Shown one piece after another: positions 23,566-33,897 of a DNA stretch of 64,000 nt. The stretch lies in the NCBI GenBank assembly GCA_963693085.1, contig OY856411.1:118519767-118583766 (forward strand). Direction: 5' to 3'. Within the stretch, counting starts at the first letter, position 1; each line of letters begins with the position of its first letter. Source of the DNA: Alisma plantago-aquatica (lineage: Eukaryota > Streptophyta > Magnoliopsida > Alismatales > Alismataceae). A program made the translations under genes and the position numbers. Under the pieces are notes generated by a model. That model was not told the DNA's origin and made no database searches. It worked only from the letters and a program-made list of their open reading frames with translations.

Positions 23566-23835
23566 GCCTTCTCGCGGTCTTGGGACCGTGAGGCCTTCTC
23601 GCGGTCTTGGGACCGTGAGGCCTTCTCGCGGTCTTGGGACCATGAGGCCTTCTCGCGGTCTTGGGATCGTGAGGCCTTCTCGCGGTCTTGGGATCGCGAG
23701 GCCTTCTCGCGGTCTTGGGTCCGTGAGGCCTTCTCGCGGTCTTGGGACCGAGAGGCCTTCTCGCGGTCTTGGGACCGTGAGGCCTTCTCGCGGTCTTGGG
23801 ACCGTGAGGCCTCCTCGCGGTCTTGGGACCGCGAG
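23566..23835. repeat. 27-bp palindromic tandem array, ten units
   Basis: Ten head-to-tail 27-bp units, each containing CGGTC-TTGG-GACCG followed by a GCCTTCTCG spacer. It lies upstream of the LTR TATA box in the element's orientation. Since 27 is divisible by three, all frames stay open and give spurious proteins on both strands. There are no unique spacers, so it is not a CRISPR array. Confidence 0.9.
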
Positions 23836-24008
23836 GAGTCTTTGTAATTTTTTTGTGTTTTCTGTAATGAAAAAGAAGAAAAGTTAGTTTATTGGTGTAT
23901 CCGCAATAAAGTAAAAAAGTTTAATGATTCTATCTAATTTATCTAAGAAAGAGTATGGAAAATTAAAGATAACTAAATAAGATAACGTCACAAATTGGGA
24001 GGTTATCA

Positions 24009-24042
24009 CCCCCCCTAACTTAGAGTCTAGCTTGTCCTCAAG
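24009..24042 (-). other. Polypurine tract and hairpin next to element E 3' LTR
   Basis: The minus strand reads CTTG-AGGA-CAAG (24031-24042), then a short spacer, then AAGTTAGGGGGGG (24009-24021), abutting the LTR start TGATAACC. It would prime plus-strand synthesis. Confidence 0.8.
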
Positions 24043-24122
24043 TTAGATAGAGCTAAGGCATGTAATGGCGAGGCGATTTTATTTGATTAGGGTTTCCATA
24101 CTCTTGCTTCAATTCTAGGTCA

Positions 24123-24446
24123 GAGATCTAGCGAGGTCTTATTAGGGATTCTGCTTACACTAACTCTTTCGAGTATCAAAAGTTGCATGGATCTCAGGTT
24201 CCTTTCATATCATGAATCTCTCATTGGGACCACCTTTCTTATTATGTGCATGTCATCGACTCTAATCAGTTTTATACTTCTTTGGAGATCTAGCGAGGTC
24301 TTATTAGGGCTTCTGCTTACACTAACTCTTTCGAGTATCAAAAGTTGCATGGATCTCAGGTTCCTTTCATATCATGAATCTCTCATTGGGACCACCTTTC
24401 TTATTATGTGCATGTCATCGACTCTAATCAGTTTTATACTTCTTTG
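24123..24446. repeat. 162-bp perfect-looking direct duplication
   Basis: Two adjacent units, 24123-24284 and 24285-24446, both starting GAGATCTAGCGAGG and ending CTTCTTTG. They differ at very few positions (GGGATT against GGGCTT near the start), so the duplication is young. Confidence 0.9.
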
Positions 24447-24547
24447 GAGAAACCTACCGGTAGCTAGAGTGGGTATGAGGGATGACTTAAAAGGCTTATT
24501 GTGTAACTCCCCCTTCAAGTGGGGAAGGGTTTGTCTATGCTTTTTAG

Positions 24548-24710
24548 AGACTCACTACCGGGCACGACACATCTGCCTTCATGAGGGCAGCTGAATGTAC
24601 CGTCTGGGTGAGCTCTTTTATCAGCCTTTTCATATATTAGGAAACATTAGGATCTCATTACCGGGCACGACACATCTGCCTTCATGAGGGCAGCTGTATG
24701 TACCGGCCGA
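24548..24710. repeat. 103-bp-period direct repeat with near-palindrome
   Basis: ACCGGGCACGACACATCTGC and what follows occur at about 24556 and 24659. Each copy includes CTGCCTTCATGAGGGCAG, an 18-base near-palindrome with a single mismatched pair. Confidence 0.8.
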
Positions 24711-25296
24711 GTGAGATCTTTGTTGGCTCTTCATATAGGTCCTTATGCATGGCACAACTCTCATGTTTTTATTCAGCACTCTGGCTTTTATTCGAATCTC
24801 ACAGGCTTAGGAAGTGGGTTTTGTTAGGGTTTTTAATTGGGCGGCCAAGCCTCTTTCATTGAAAGAAGAAAACTGTTCTTAGGGTTCCTGACATGCACTT
24901 ATTTTTAATTGGTGGTTCGCTCGCGAGATTTCTTGATTTTGGATTTCCCTGATTTCCCTCTTGACTTTGAGAGTTTTCGGTTCGCTTTGGCCCTGAAGTT
25001 GACCTGTGAAGAGTCTGAGATAGAATTGAAGTAAAAGTATAGAAACCAATAGTGAATGAAATTTATGAATTCTCCATTTCATGCCTGTATGCTAATCTTA
25101 TTATTTATATGAGGACTACTTTATCTCTAACTTAGCTAAGGTGATTCTTTCCAGGATGAAAGTTATACTTAAAAGTTATTTTATTGAAAAAAATTACTGG
25201 AAAAAGTCTAAATATGGACAGAAAGTTTGAAAATTGATATGCGAAAAAAATAGAAGGGTTGAAGCAGAATGATACCTCGCCCTTGTCCAATGCACT

Positions 25297-25333
25297 CCCC
25301 CCCTAACTTATCACGCACTCTGTCCACAGAGTG
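25297..25333 (-). other. Second hairpin-PPT module of element E
   Basis: On the minus strand a perfect 8-bp hairpin, CACTCTGT-GG-ACAGAGTG (25316-25333), is followed by TAAGTTAGGGGGGG (25297-25310). The purine tract is the same as the one bordering the LTR, but it lies 1.3 kb earlier and 39 bp after the additional ORF. It may be a second plus-strand priming site. Confidence 0.65.
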
Positions 25334-25371
25334 TCAAAGTGATAGGTTGAGAAATGCATGGACAAGGGCAT

Positions 25372-27144
25372 TCAGGCTTCGGTTAATCCTTTATTTTCCC
25401 CATGTGTTCTGAGTAAGTTGGCTGCGAACTTTCCCCGTAGTGCGTGGTAATCCACCTCTATCATGTCCTCTACCGGCTTGTGAAGGGCCAGAATTGTATA
25501 CATCCAGTAGAGGACGTGGAAGCCGCAGTCATTTGATTCTCTGATTTGCTGGGGGCACCTGTGGCAGAAGGATGGTGATTTGAAGTGATCTCTGTCATAT
25601 GCCCGCATGTGCTGACCGAAAAGATCGTGTAATTTGTCAGCACACTCCTTCGCCACCTCCTCCGTTGGTGTCTTTGGAGTTGTAGTGTATGCTTTCCGTT
25701 TTGGATCATACTGGCTGTCGGAACTGTTGTAGATTATTGTTGTTCCTTCGTGAAGATTGGTTGCCAGTAACATCCAGTGCTCTTGATGAAGGAAAGGTAA
25801 CTTGATGAACTTCGGAGTTGTATGTTGGAGATAAGAGATGGTTGACTCCTTTGTTCCGAAGTTCTTCAGCCCGAGAAGATCATCCTTCATGTAAGCTGAC
25901 ACCATATAGACCGTGTTGTGATTCCGTGCAAGCAAGTATTGATAAGCAGTCATTACACTTACAGACATGGAACCCTTGAACTGTAAGGTCTCACGGAGGG
26001 CATCTGCCATAACCAATATATCCCCGTCAATATATACCATCTCGTTGTTTTCGGCATATAGCTCTGACATTATTAGTCGGAGCTCGTTATCTGAAAGAGT
26101 TTTGCAAGCTTCCGGATCGAAATCGGGAAATGAAGGTTCAATGGCAGATTGGGGTACCATATGTGATGAAGATGTCTTGATGGCTACCCCTGATATCAGA
26201 TCAATGTCACCTTTATCTGGAGCCAGATCGAAGATGGAAGGCTTCCATTGGCTTTGCTTGGTGACATTGGATGGGTGTTTTTCTTTTGTCAACGCCGCTA
26301 GGGTTTGTCTGAAAGGTCTCCTCTGCGGACGTTGAATAGATGAAAAGAGATAACAAGGGACGTCGTATGCCGCCATGGTAGGGTCGTTGAAGAATCTTCT
26401 GTCGCAGATAAGCTCCATGGCGTAACGTCCTCGCAGGGAGTGGAAATCGTCATTAACGAGTTCAGCGAAAGGGACCTGCTGGTTTAGCGCTAGGATGTGC
26501 CTTATGACGTAAAAAGTGTTGTCCCAGGAACCTTCAGCGGCTTGGACTTGTGGGTTAATTATTTTGAACCAGGGGGAGCTCCAGTCCTGGTGGAGAGAAG
26601 GGCACGCGGCCCATATGAGCTTTAGCAGCCGGAAAGGGATGCATCTCGCCTCCCCGGCTTCAATTCCAACAAAATTGATTATCCCGGCCTTTAAGTCACT
26701 GGCACAGAAATTGTACACGTTGGCGTCGCGGGCGACAGTGTCCACAATCATGAGCAACCAGTGTTTACAAACTTGGAAAGGCATGGTTATGTATCTTGCT
26801 TTTCTTGCGATCCCCCTGTGCAACCTTGTAATGGATTTGTGCTGGAACTCTTTGTACAGTAAGCACAATCCCAGTGTGGGTGAGGCGTTGAGAACCGGTT
26901 GCTGACGCCGAGAGCTTTTGTAGATCTCGATAGAGTTGTCAAGGAGAGTATGAAACATTGCCATCTTCACCGCCGACTGGGGTCGAAGTAAGGAACGGAA
27001 GTCTTCACGCGTCAGATTGCGTTTGGTCTTCGTGTTTTGATATATGACATCCTCCCCTACTTTGGCATCATCTACTATAGTGTTGAGGATGAAGATATCC
27101 TGTGCGTCTAAGGTAGAGATGGCTGCCATATCTAAATCGTGCAT
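25372..27144 (-). CDS. Tandem Ulp1/C48-like peptidase domains (C-terminal part of additional ORF)
   Basis: 590 codons. Two similar halves are visible. The C-terminal half has the Ulp1-type catalytic order: His456 in EHWML, a YNSSDS turn with Asn473/Asp476, Gln532 in CPQQ, and Cys540 in NDCGFHVL, followed by HALRGKFAANLL. The N-terminal half repeats the layout: His128 in KHWLL, VYNF, Gln199 in NPQ, then SWDNTFYV with Asn209 where Cys is expected, followed by HSLRGRYAMELI. The first fold is therefore a probable pseudopeptidase and the second could be active. Family C48 enzymes cleave SUMO-like modifiers; whether this one does is unknown. The frame is continuous with the upstream parts of the ORF except for in-frame stops, so Met1 may not be the true start. 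Confidence 0.75.
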   Translation of the reverse strand: MHDLDMAAISTLDAQDIFILNTIVDDAKVGEDVIYQNTKTKRNLTREDFRSLLRPQSAVKMAMFHTLLDNSIEIYKSSRRQQPVLNASPTLGLCLLYKEFQHKSITRLHRGIARKARYITMPFQVCKHWLLMIVDTVARDANVYNFCASDLKAGIINFVGIEAGEARCIPFRLLKLIWAACPSLHQDWSSPWFKIINPQVQAAEGSWDNTFYVIRHILALNQQVPFAELVNDDFHSLRGRYAMELICDRRFFNDPTMAAYDVPCYLFSSIQRPQRRPFRQTLAALTKEKHPSNVTKQSQWKPSIFDLAPDKGDIDLISGVAIKTSSSHMVPQSAIEPSFPDFDPEACKTLSDNELRLIMSELYAENNEMVYIDGDILVMADALRETLQFKGSMSVSVMTAYQYLLARNHNTVYMVSAYMKDDLLGLKNFGTKESTISYLQHTTPKFIKLPFLHQEHWMLLATNLHEGTTIIYNSSDSQYDPKRKAYTTTPKTPTEEVAKECADKLHDLFGQHMRAYDRDHFKSPSFCHRCPQQIRESNDCGFHVLYWMYTILALHKPVEDMIEVDYHALRGKFAANLLRTHGENKGLTEA

Positions 27145-28711
27145 TTTTTTAGGTAGAGGTGGCGGCGGAGGTAGCTCTTACGGTGTGGGGGAAGAAGTTT
27201 GTTCTATGCTTTCCATGTACTGCTGCAGCTCGTAATCTTTATTAGAATCAGAAGGAGTGTCTAAATCGTCATCAGTGTCTAGGCATACTCTTTATGATTC
27301 TTCAAGTTCAGGCACTGACGGTTCGGGTGCAGAGATTTGCTGGGCTATTGTGGCTGGTATAGTGCTACTGGTTCCCTGAATACATTTTTCAAACTCAGCA
27401 AAAGCCACTTCTTTGGCAACCTCCCCCAGAGATCCCGCAGAAAAGTTGAGAAATTGATCCCCGAAGTATATGTTGACGTTCTCTGTATGAGCAGGGGATT
27501 TGTGATCTTTATCACCAGTTTGGTGATCTTGCTGGTGTTTTGGTTCTGCTCCTTGGCTGGGGCCTGCCCCAGCATCATCTGGCTTGTCGGAGTCATCAGC
27601 TGAGGAGGTACTATTGTTTGAGTCAGCGGAGGAGTCAGAATCTTCCTCGTCAACAGCATCATCGTCATCATCATTAGTTTTTTTCTTTTGTGCTTTCTTT
27701 TTGCACAGACGATGGATGGATTGGAGCTCATCGTATGCCACTTGCACGTGCTCGTGTGTTTCGAGCAGTGCTTCGTGGGTTTCTTTTAAATCAGAGTAAC
27801 ATTTGTTCGGCGGAGAGGAGTCGTGCTGTGAGGTCGGTTACTTGAGCTCTTAGCTGAATAAGCTCATTAGTTGACGACTCCTCCTGGTGATTATGTAGTT
27901 GCGTGAGGGTGGTGTTGATGTCGTCCAGGCATGTGCTGAAAGCTTGTTGTTGCTGCTTCAGCTCGCGGAGGGTCTCTGGCAGAGGTAGAGTCTGCGTAGA
28001 GATCCTATCGACTTGCTTTGCCAACACTTCATGCTGGCCTTGTACTCCATGGATCCACTCGGGCAAGTTTTTATAGTGGTCGTCGATGTGGTCGACTTGC
28101 TTGGCCACTGAATCTTGATGTTGCTGGATTCCTTGGAGGATGCCTGGCATGGCGCGGTTCTTCTCGCCAATCTGGGCAACCTGTTGTGTTAGACCCTGCA
28201 CACATGAAAAAATAGAATTCAAAATGTTAGATGGGTCGGTGAGGAGGTTTCGGATGGTGTCGAATTGACGTCTGAATTCCGCAATGACGTTAGTATAAGG
28301 GACCCCAGTAAATGAAGAGTGAGGTGGCTGGGGTCGGGGTGGAATGGTAGTGTCATGCGGAAAAGACACTGTTGATGGACCCGCGAATTGCGTGGTGACT
28401 GTGGATGGGGTCACCAACGATGTCGGGGTGGTGGTGGGTGGAAAAAGTGGTGGCATACCCAGAGAGAGAAATGGATCCGGGAATGTTGATGGAAAGTCGG
28501 TGGATGTGAAAGAGGAGAATTCGGGCATCGTGGTGGAGAATGGGGCGCCCGAAGTGAAGAAGGGTGGGGGTGGTGGTATGGTTGTGGAGAAGGGTGGTGT
28601 AGTGAAAAGTGGTGTGGAGGATGATTGAAGGGTGGTTGATGGTGGTGGGGTAGTAGATATTGGGGTGGTGGAAGGTGGAGAGGTGGTAGTGAGCTCAACA
28701 TTTAGACTCAT
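27145..28711 (-). pseudogene. Linker, coiled-coil and acidic middle of additional ORF
   Basis: From 28711 the protein is very rich in Thr, Ser and Pro (residues 5-140), then forms a likely coiled coil with Gln/Leu heptads (residues 165-305). A frameshift near 27794 moves it to the frame at 27747, which begins with a GTG codon and continues the coiled coil without a break in character. An Asp/Glu/Ser-rich stretch and a short hydrophobic segment follow. Two in-frame TAA codons (27292-27294 and about 27180) separate it from the peptidase region, the protein character being continuous across them. This suggests one broken polyprotein rather than separate genes. Confidence 0.6.
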
Positions 28712-28722
28712 TATAAAAGAGT

Positions 28723-30300
28723 CTAGTGATGAGGATGTAATATGTTCTTCTGGGAGGGGGGCTCAGGTTCGGGATGAGGTTTTGATGTTGGTGTCCCCGA
28801 CAGCTCATGTGCCTTTACGAGCCTTCTGGAAGGTCGTTTGACTAGAAGTTTTGATGTTTTGGCTGCTAGGGCATTGATACTGAGTTCTGCCTGCCCTGGC
28901 GTTGCTTTCTTTTCTTTGGCTTTGACTGAGGTTGTGATTTTGGCGATCTCGTCTTCTGTGAATAGGAGCTTGTCCTTGTCATAGTCAGCAAGCGCTGGAA
29001 GTGGAAGCAGGGTTCTGGAAGATTTTGTGGGGCAGAACACGTAGTGCAGCTTTCCATCCTTATCTTTTAAGATATGGGAGTTCTTTAGTGTCTGTTCGTT
29101 GGTAAGGATGTCGCCCTTGATTGGGTTGCATTTGGGTAGAAGTCTATCCATCTTAAGATATTTGATGATAGATGTGATATGACCACCCGTGCAAATTTCT
29201 TTTCCGAGGGCGAAAGCTGAAAGCTTGAGCAGCATATGTCATCCAATGTTAACGGGTATTCCGTTTAGGACTAACCAGAGGACAAAAAGGTCAGATATAA
29301 GAACATTTCCTCCTTCGGATCTGGGGAAAAGTGCGCCAATGATGATTTTTTGGAGCGTGCGCACTAGGCCAGAATGAATGTTGGAGGCCTTGCTTGTCCT
29401 TGCATCAAAGGTTGGTAACCCCGTTAGTGATTTCCAGAAGGTATGTTTGTTGAACCCGGGGTGTTCTGTGCCAGCTGCCTTATCTTTCTTCAGCTGGTCT
29501 TGATTGTCAACAAAGATTTCATTCAGAAGATTTTCGGTGATGACCACCTCGTTGTTAAAGATTCTGGTGGTTATTCTGCGGTCACCACCGTCCCTTTCTC
29601 TATGCATGATGTCCACCACTTCTTTGTTGAAGTAGGTGAAGAATTCTGTTGTGGGCTCAGTGTAGGAAAATTCAGATACAAAGCAGAGCCAGGAAAGGTT
29701 TGAATTGTCAAGAAGAGTGAGGATTTTGTGGTAGATCCCCATCTTCATAAGTATGCTGGGGCAGACATACTTGGTTGGTTTAAGGAGTTGGCTGATGGAG
29801 GTGATGTTATGGAGATGAAGGTTTTTGGGTGGTGGTGTTGTGGTGGTGATGGGAGGAAAAATAGGAACAGTTATTGTGGCAGGGGTGGTAGTGGTGGTGG
29901 TGGGTGGTGGGATGTACCCTGCCAGGATTTGTTCCCTTGCAGAGGCGGGGTGAACCTGCTTCCTGGCTCTCTTCTTAGGTGCTGGCTCAGCTGTGGATTC
30001 TTGAGCCATTCTCTTCCCCTTAGATTTTGTAGTGGGTGATTCTTTCTCAGGGGAGGGCTGGTATTCTGAGGCCTCGTCGGATGAAATCTCTTCTACCTCC
30101 TCTTCAGAAGATTCTTCATCTAAGCAACAGTTGATTCGCTTTATGCCTTTCATGACTTCAATCAGGTTCACTTGTGTTGGGACCTGTCCAGTCTTTTTGT
30201 ACTGGTCAACTATGTTTTGGAGATTTGCTCGTTCAGCTAGTAATTTCTCCTTTGTCCAGAAAGGAGCATCTGTTGATCCTTGCTTCATAGGTGAAGTCAT
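28723..30300 (-). pseudogene. ATHILA-type domain (N-terminal part of additional ORF)
   Basis: The likely start is the Met at 30300 (MTSPMKQG), about 630 bp after the internal TATA box. An acidic and Lys/Arg-rich N-terminus with a possible nuclear signal (PKKRARK) is followed by a Pro/Thr tract. Then comes the conserved region found in the additional ORF of Athila elements: FFTYFNKEVVDIM, FWKSLTG, LVRTLQKIIIGALF, DLFVLWLVLNGIPVNIG. A TGA at 29239-29241 interrupts it, and the same frame continues to 28723 with FALGKEICTGGHITSIIKYL. A frame change near 28720 leads to the linker. The function of this domain family is not established; older literature calls such ORFs env-like. Confidence 0.75.
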
Positions 30301-30403
30301 TCTGAAATGATTGACAATAAAACAAAAGTTAGAAATCATAAATTTTGGAATTATAACAAAGTAAAATTATTTTGAGTTTGAGTTTTAGTAGTTTGATTGA
30401 GTT

Positions 30404-31175
30404 CAAATGGTCCTGAGACTGTTTGGTCTCAAACGGTCTTGAGACCGTTTGGGCTCACACGGTCTTGAGACCGCGAGGATCCAAACGGTCTTGAGACCGC
30501 AAGGGAGACGAACCGAGCGGGGCCTCACGGTCTGGAGACCGCGAGGGAGACGAACCGCGCGGGGCCGCGAGGGAGATGAACCGCGCGGGAGACAAACCGC
30601 GTGGTCGTTCGTCGGTAGAGAACCAAGAAAACGACGACGGCGACAAGGGCGGAGAGGAGTTCGAACGCGAGCTATTGTTTAATGAATCGCCGGGTTGTCA
30701 ACCTGTCGGTGCGGTCAACGAATCGGCGAAGAGCCTAGGTGCGGTGGGCGTTACAGTAGGGGCGCACGAGTGACGATGAGCCGGAGACGACAGTGGCGAA
30801 GCCGAGTCGTCGGCAAAGAACTTGAAATGGATGCGGCGTCAGAGAGCGCGGAGATGGAGCTCGGAGATGAATGAAACAACGAAGCTTGGAAGTTCGGGGT
30901 TCAAGAAGAGAGAAACGTTGGTGGGGAGGGTATATTTATAGGTTTTAGGTGGGGTCGGCCTTCCAAACGGTCTTAAGACCGCGAGGAATCCTCACGGTCC
31001 GGGGACCGCGAGGAACCTCACGGTCTTAAGACTGCGAGGGCCCAAACGGTCTTGAGACCGCGAGGGCCCAAACGGTCCTGAGACCGCGAGGGCCCAAACG
31101 GTCTTGAGACCGTGAGGGCCCAAACGGTCCTGAGACCGCGAGGGCCCAAACGGTCTTGAGACCGTTTGACCTCAA
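30404..31175 (-). promoter_or_regulatory. Promoter-like spacer between pol and additional ORF (element E)
   Basis: Palindromes CGGTCTTGAGACCG and variants recur at 30404-30560 and 30960-31175; the second group is arranged as about five ~26-bp units with GCGAGGGCCCAAA spacers. Between them the minus strand reads TATAAATA (30933-30940), the same box and surroundings (CCTATAAATA) as in the LTR. It lies 600 bp ahead of the additional ORF. Inference: an internal promoter built from the same modules as the LTR promoter. Confidence 0.6.
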
Positions 31176-31365
31176 GATCATGTGTATTTTTGTTTTTTTT
31201 ATATTTTTAGATTTAAAGAAAAAAAGAAAAACAAAGAAAAACAAAAGAGGTTTAAAAACAAAATAAAAGGCTAGAAAAATTAGGGAAGGTGATACTCAGG
31301 CCTTGGGTTGCCTCCCAAGAAGCGCTTTGGTTTAACGTCGCTGGCTCGACAAGATTTTGCTCCGG

Positions 31366-33897
31366 CTATGCTGACTTTATAGGGTCATGTATCTCTATGG
31401 TTTGTCTTGATAACTTGTCTGCCGGAGTGTGGTACTTTTTTAATCTGTGACCATTTACAGTCCTCTCTCCTCCATTATCATCGATAATAATGACAACTCT
31501 TGTCGGGTATATATGTTTGATTGTAAAAGGCCCCGACCATTTAGTACGCAATTTTCCAGGAAACATTTTTAATCTGGAGTTGAATAGGAGGACTTTGTCT
31601 CCGACGGTTATATCCTTTCTTTTTATGTGGCCATCGTGCCACATCTTAGTTTGTTCTTTGTAAATTCTTGCGTTGTGGTAGGCTGTCATTTGTAATTCTT
31701 CTAGTTCTTGGAGTTGCAGTTGTCTGAATTCACCAGCGCCTTTGAGATCGAAGTTTAGTTGCTTAATGGCCCACCAAGCCTTATGCTCTAATTCAACTGG
31801 AAAATGGCAGGACTTCCCATACACTAATCGAAACGGTGTTGTTCCGATTGGTGTTTTGAAAGCTGTACGGTAAGCCCATAGAGCGTCAGATAGTTTGGTG
31901 GACCAATCGGTGCAGTGCCGATTGACAGTCTTTTCTAGGATAGCTTTAATTTGCCTATTGGAGACTTCAACATGTCCACATGTCTGTGGATGATACGGTG
32001 TAGAAACTTTGTGGTTGACTCCGTATTTTCTTAATAAGGCTTCAAAGCTCCGTTCCAAGAAATGTGATCCGCCGTCAGATATTATCGTTCTTGGGACGCC
32101 AAATCTGGGGAATATTATCTCTTTAAACATCTTGATTATCGGTTTTGAATCACAAGAGATGGTCGGTAGAGCTTCTACCCATTTTGACACATAATCCACA
32201 GCAACTAAGATGTACATGTATCCGTAGGATGAGGGGAAAGGGCCCATGTAATCAATTCCCCATACATCGAAGAGTTCGATTTCTTGCCATATGTTCAATG
32301 ACATTTCATTTCTTCTGGTAATTCCCCCAGATAGTTGGCACTTGTCGCATGATCGCACATATTCATGTGCGTCTGTTGCGATGGTAGGCCAATAAAAGCC
32401 AGATTGCAGGACATTAAGAGCTGTCTTTTTAGAACTCATGTGGCCCCCAGCGGGGCCTGAGTGACAGTGCTCAATAACCGAAGTGATTTCCGTCTCTGGA
32501 ATGCATCTACGAAAGAGTCCATCTGCGCATAAGCGAAAAAGATAGGGCTCATCCCAGAAATATTGTTTAGCGTCGTGAATGAACTTCTTTTTGTCATGAT
32601 AGGATGCGGATGGGTGAATGATTCCTGTTGCCAAATAATTAACAATGTCGGCATACCAGGGGAATCCATTAGCGACTTTCATTAATTGGTCGTCTGGGAG
32701 GGAGTCTCGGATAGGTACTTTGTCTTCATCCTCGACTCTAATACGGCTGAGATGGTCAGCGACGACGTTTTCCACCCTGCTTTTGTCTTTGATTTCCAAA
32801 TCGAATTCTTGAAGCATTAATACCCATCGGATAAGTCTAGGTTTTGCATCTTGCTTCTGAATTAGATACCGTATAGCGGAGTGGTCAGTGTAGACAATAA
32901 CTTTAGCTCCAATCAGGTATGAGCAGAATTTCTCGAACGCGTAGATGACAGCTAAGAATTCCTTTTCTGTAGTGGTGTAATTTTCCTGTGCTTCATCCAG
33001 CGTTTTAGATGCGTAGTATATAACATAGGGTTTCTTGTTGATTCTTTGCCCTAAGACGGCCCCTATGGCATAATCGCTCACGTCACACATGATTTCGAAT
33101 GGTTGTGACCAATCTGGAGCTCTTAGAATGGGTGCGGAAATCAAGGCATTTTTTAGAGTTGTGAAACTTTGCAAACATTCTTGGTTAAAGTTAAATTCCG
33201 TGTCCTTGGTCAGCAGTTGTGTCATGGGTTTTGCTATTTTTTAGAAGTCTTTGATAAATCTTCTGTAAAACCCAGCATGGCCTAAGAAAGCACGTACCCC
33301 TTTTACATCTTTTGGTGGCATCAATTTCGCGATGACGTCAATTTTTGCTTGATCCACCTCGATCCCTCTGTCGCTCACTCTGTGTCTGAGGACAACACCT
33401 TCCGTTACCATAAAATGGCATTTTTCCCAATTTAAGATGAGGTTTGTGTCCTCGCATCTTTGTAAAACTTGAACCAGGTTGAGCAGAAAGTTGTCGAAAG
33501 AGTTTCCATAAACTGAGAAATCATCCATGAATATCTCCATTATAGATTCTGTTAATCATACAAAGATAGAACACATGCATCTCTGAAAAGTGGCTGGCGC
33601 GTTACAAAGCCCGAATGGCATTCTTCTGAAAGCATACGTCCCAAAAGGACAGGTGAAAGTAGTTTTCTCTTGATCTTCCAGGTGTATAGGGATTTGGTAA
33701 AACCCGGAATAACCATCGAGGTAACAAAAGAATTTCTGATGAGCTAAGCGCTCGAGGACCTCATCTAGGAAAGGCAGGGGGTAGTGATCTTTTCGCGTGG
33801 ATTTATTAAGTTTTCTATAGTCAACGCACATTCTCCACCCAGTCACGGTTCTATTGGGTACTAGTTCATTTTTATCATTAAGGACAACAGTGGTCCC
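31366..33897 (-). pseudogene. Athila-like pol: RT, RNase H and integrase (element E)
   Basis: RT motifs run from about 33897: GWRMCVDYRKLN, FCYLDGYSGFYQIPI, RMPFGLCNAPATFQRC, and the catalytic FMDDFSVYG intact. TGA at 33556-33558 and TAA at 33241-33243 interrupt the frame. The uninterrupted 619-codon remainder holds RNase H (Asp48, Glu88, Asp114 in YTDH) and integrase: HHCC with His255/His262 and Cys293/Cys296, and DDE with Asp325 in GIDYMG, Asp384 in SDGGSHF and Glu420 in VEVSNRQ. It ends with the GPF-type C-terminus and no chromodomain. Only two stops and one upstream frameshift separate it from a continuous frame. Confidence 0.9.

Larger units (their letters stand above)
22303..24008 (-). 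mobile_element. Element E 3' LTR
   Basis: 1706 bp, bounded by TGATGGAG (plus strand) and TTATCA. It contains the 27-bp array, copies of AAACGGTCTTGAGACCGTTT-type palindromes at 23519-23560, and a TATA box. It is the same as 37283-39052 except for array copy number and a small number of substitutions. Confidence 0.9.
24043..25296 (-). other. Element E 3' untranslated region
   Basis: No recognised coding domain. It holds two direct duplications, listed separately. A 135-codon plus-strand frame (24187-24594) is open only because one duplication has a period divisible by three. Confidence 0.6.

Noticed and set aside
23566..23835. CRISPR-like regular repeats
   Set aside because: Units are directly adjacent with no unique spacers, no cas genes are present, and the context is a plant LTR.
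23512..23887. Long Ser/Arg/Trp- and Pro/Arg/Gly-repeat reading frames on both strands in the element E LTR (also 38478-38931)
   Set aside because: They arise because the 27-bp tandem unit is a multiple of three and lacks stops in most frames; frames on both strands cannot all be genes, and the LTR location argues against coding.
24187..24594. 135-codon hydrophobic repeat protein
   Set aside because: It is open only because a 162-bp duplication preserves the frame; it is antisense to element E and lies in its 3' untranslated region.
28344..30310. Plus-strand Val/Gly-rich frames opposite the element E additional ORF
   Set aside because: They are antisense shadows of Pro/Thr-rich and acidic coding sequence; the minus strand carries the recognisable ATHILA-type domain.
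30449..31244. Arg/Gly-rich frames over the pol-ORF spacer of element E
   Set aside because: They are products of the palindromic repeats in the promoter-like spacer, with no domain and no conservation expected.
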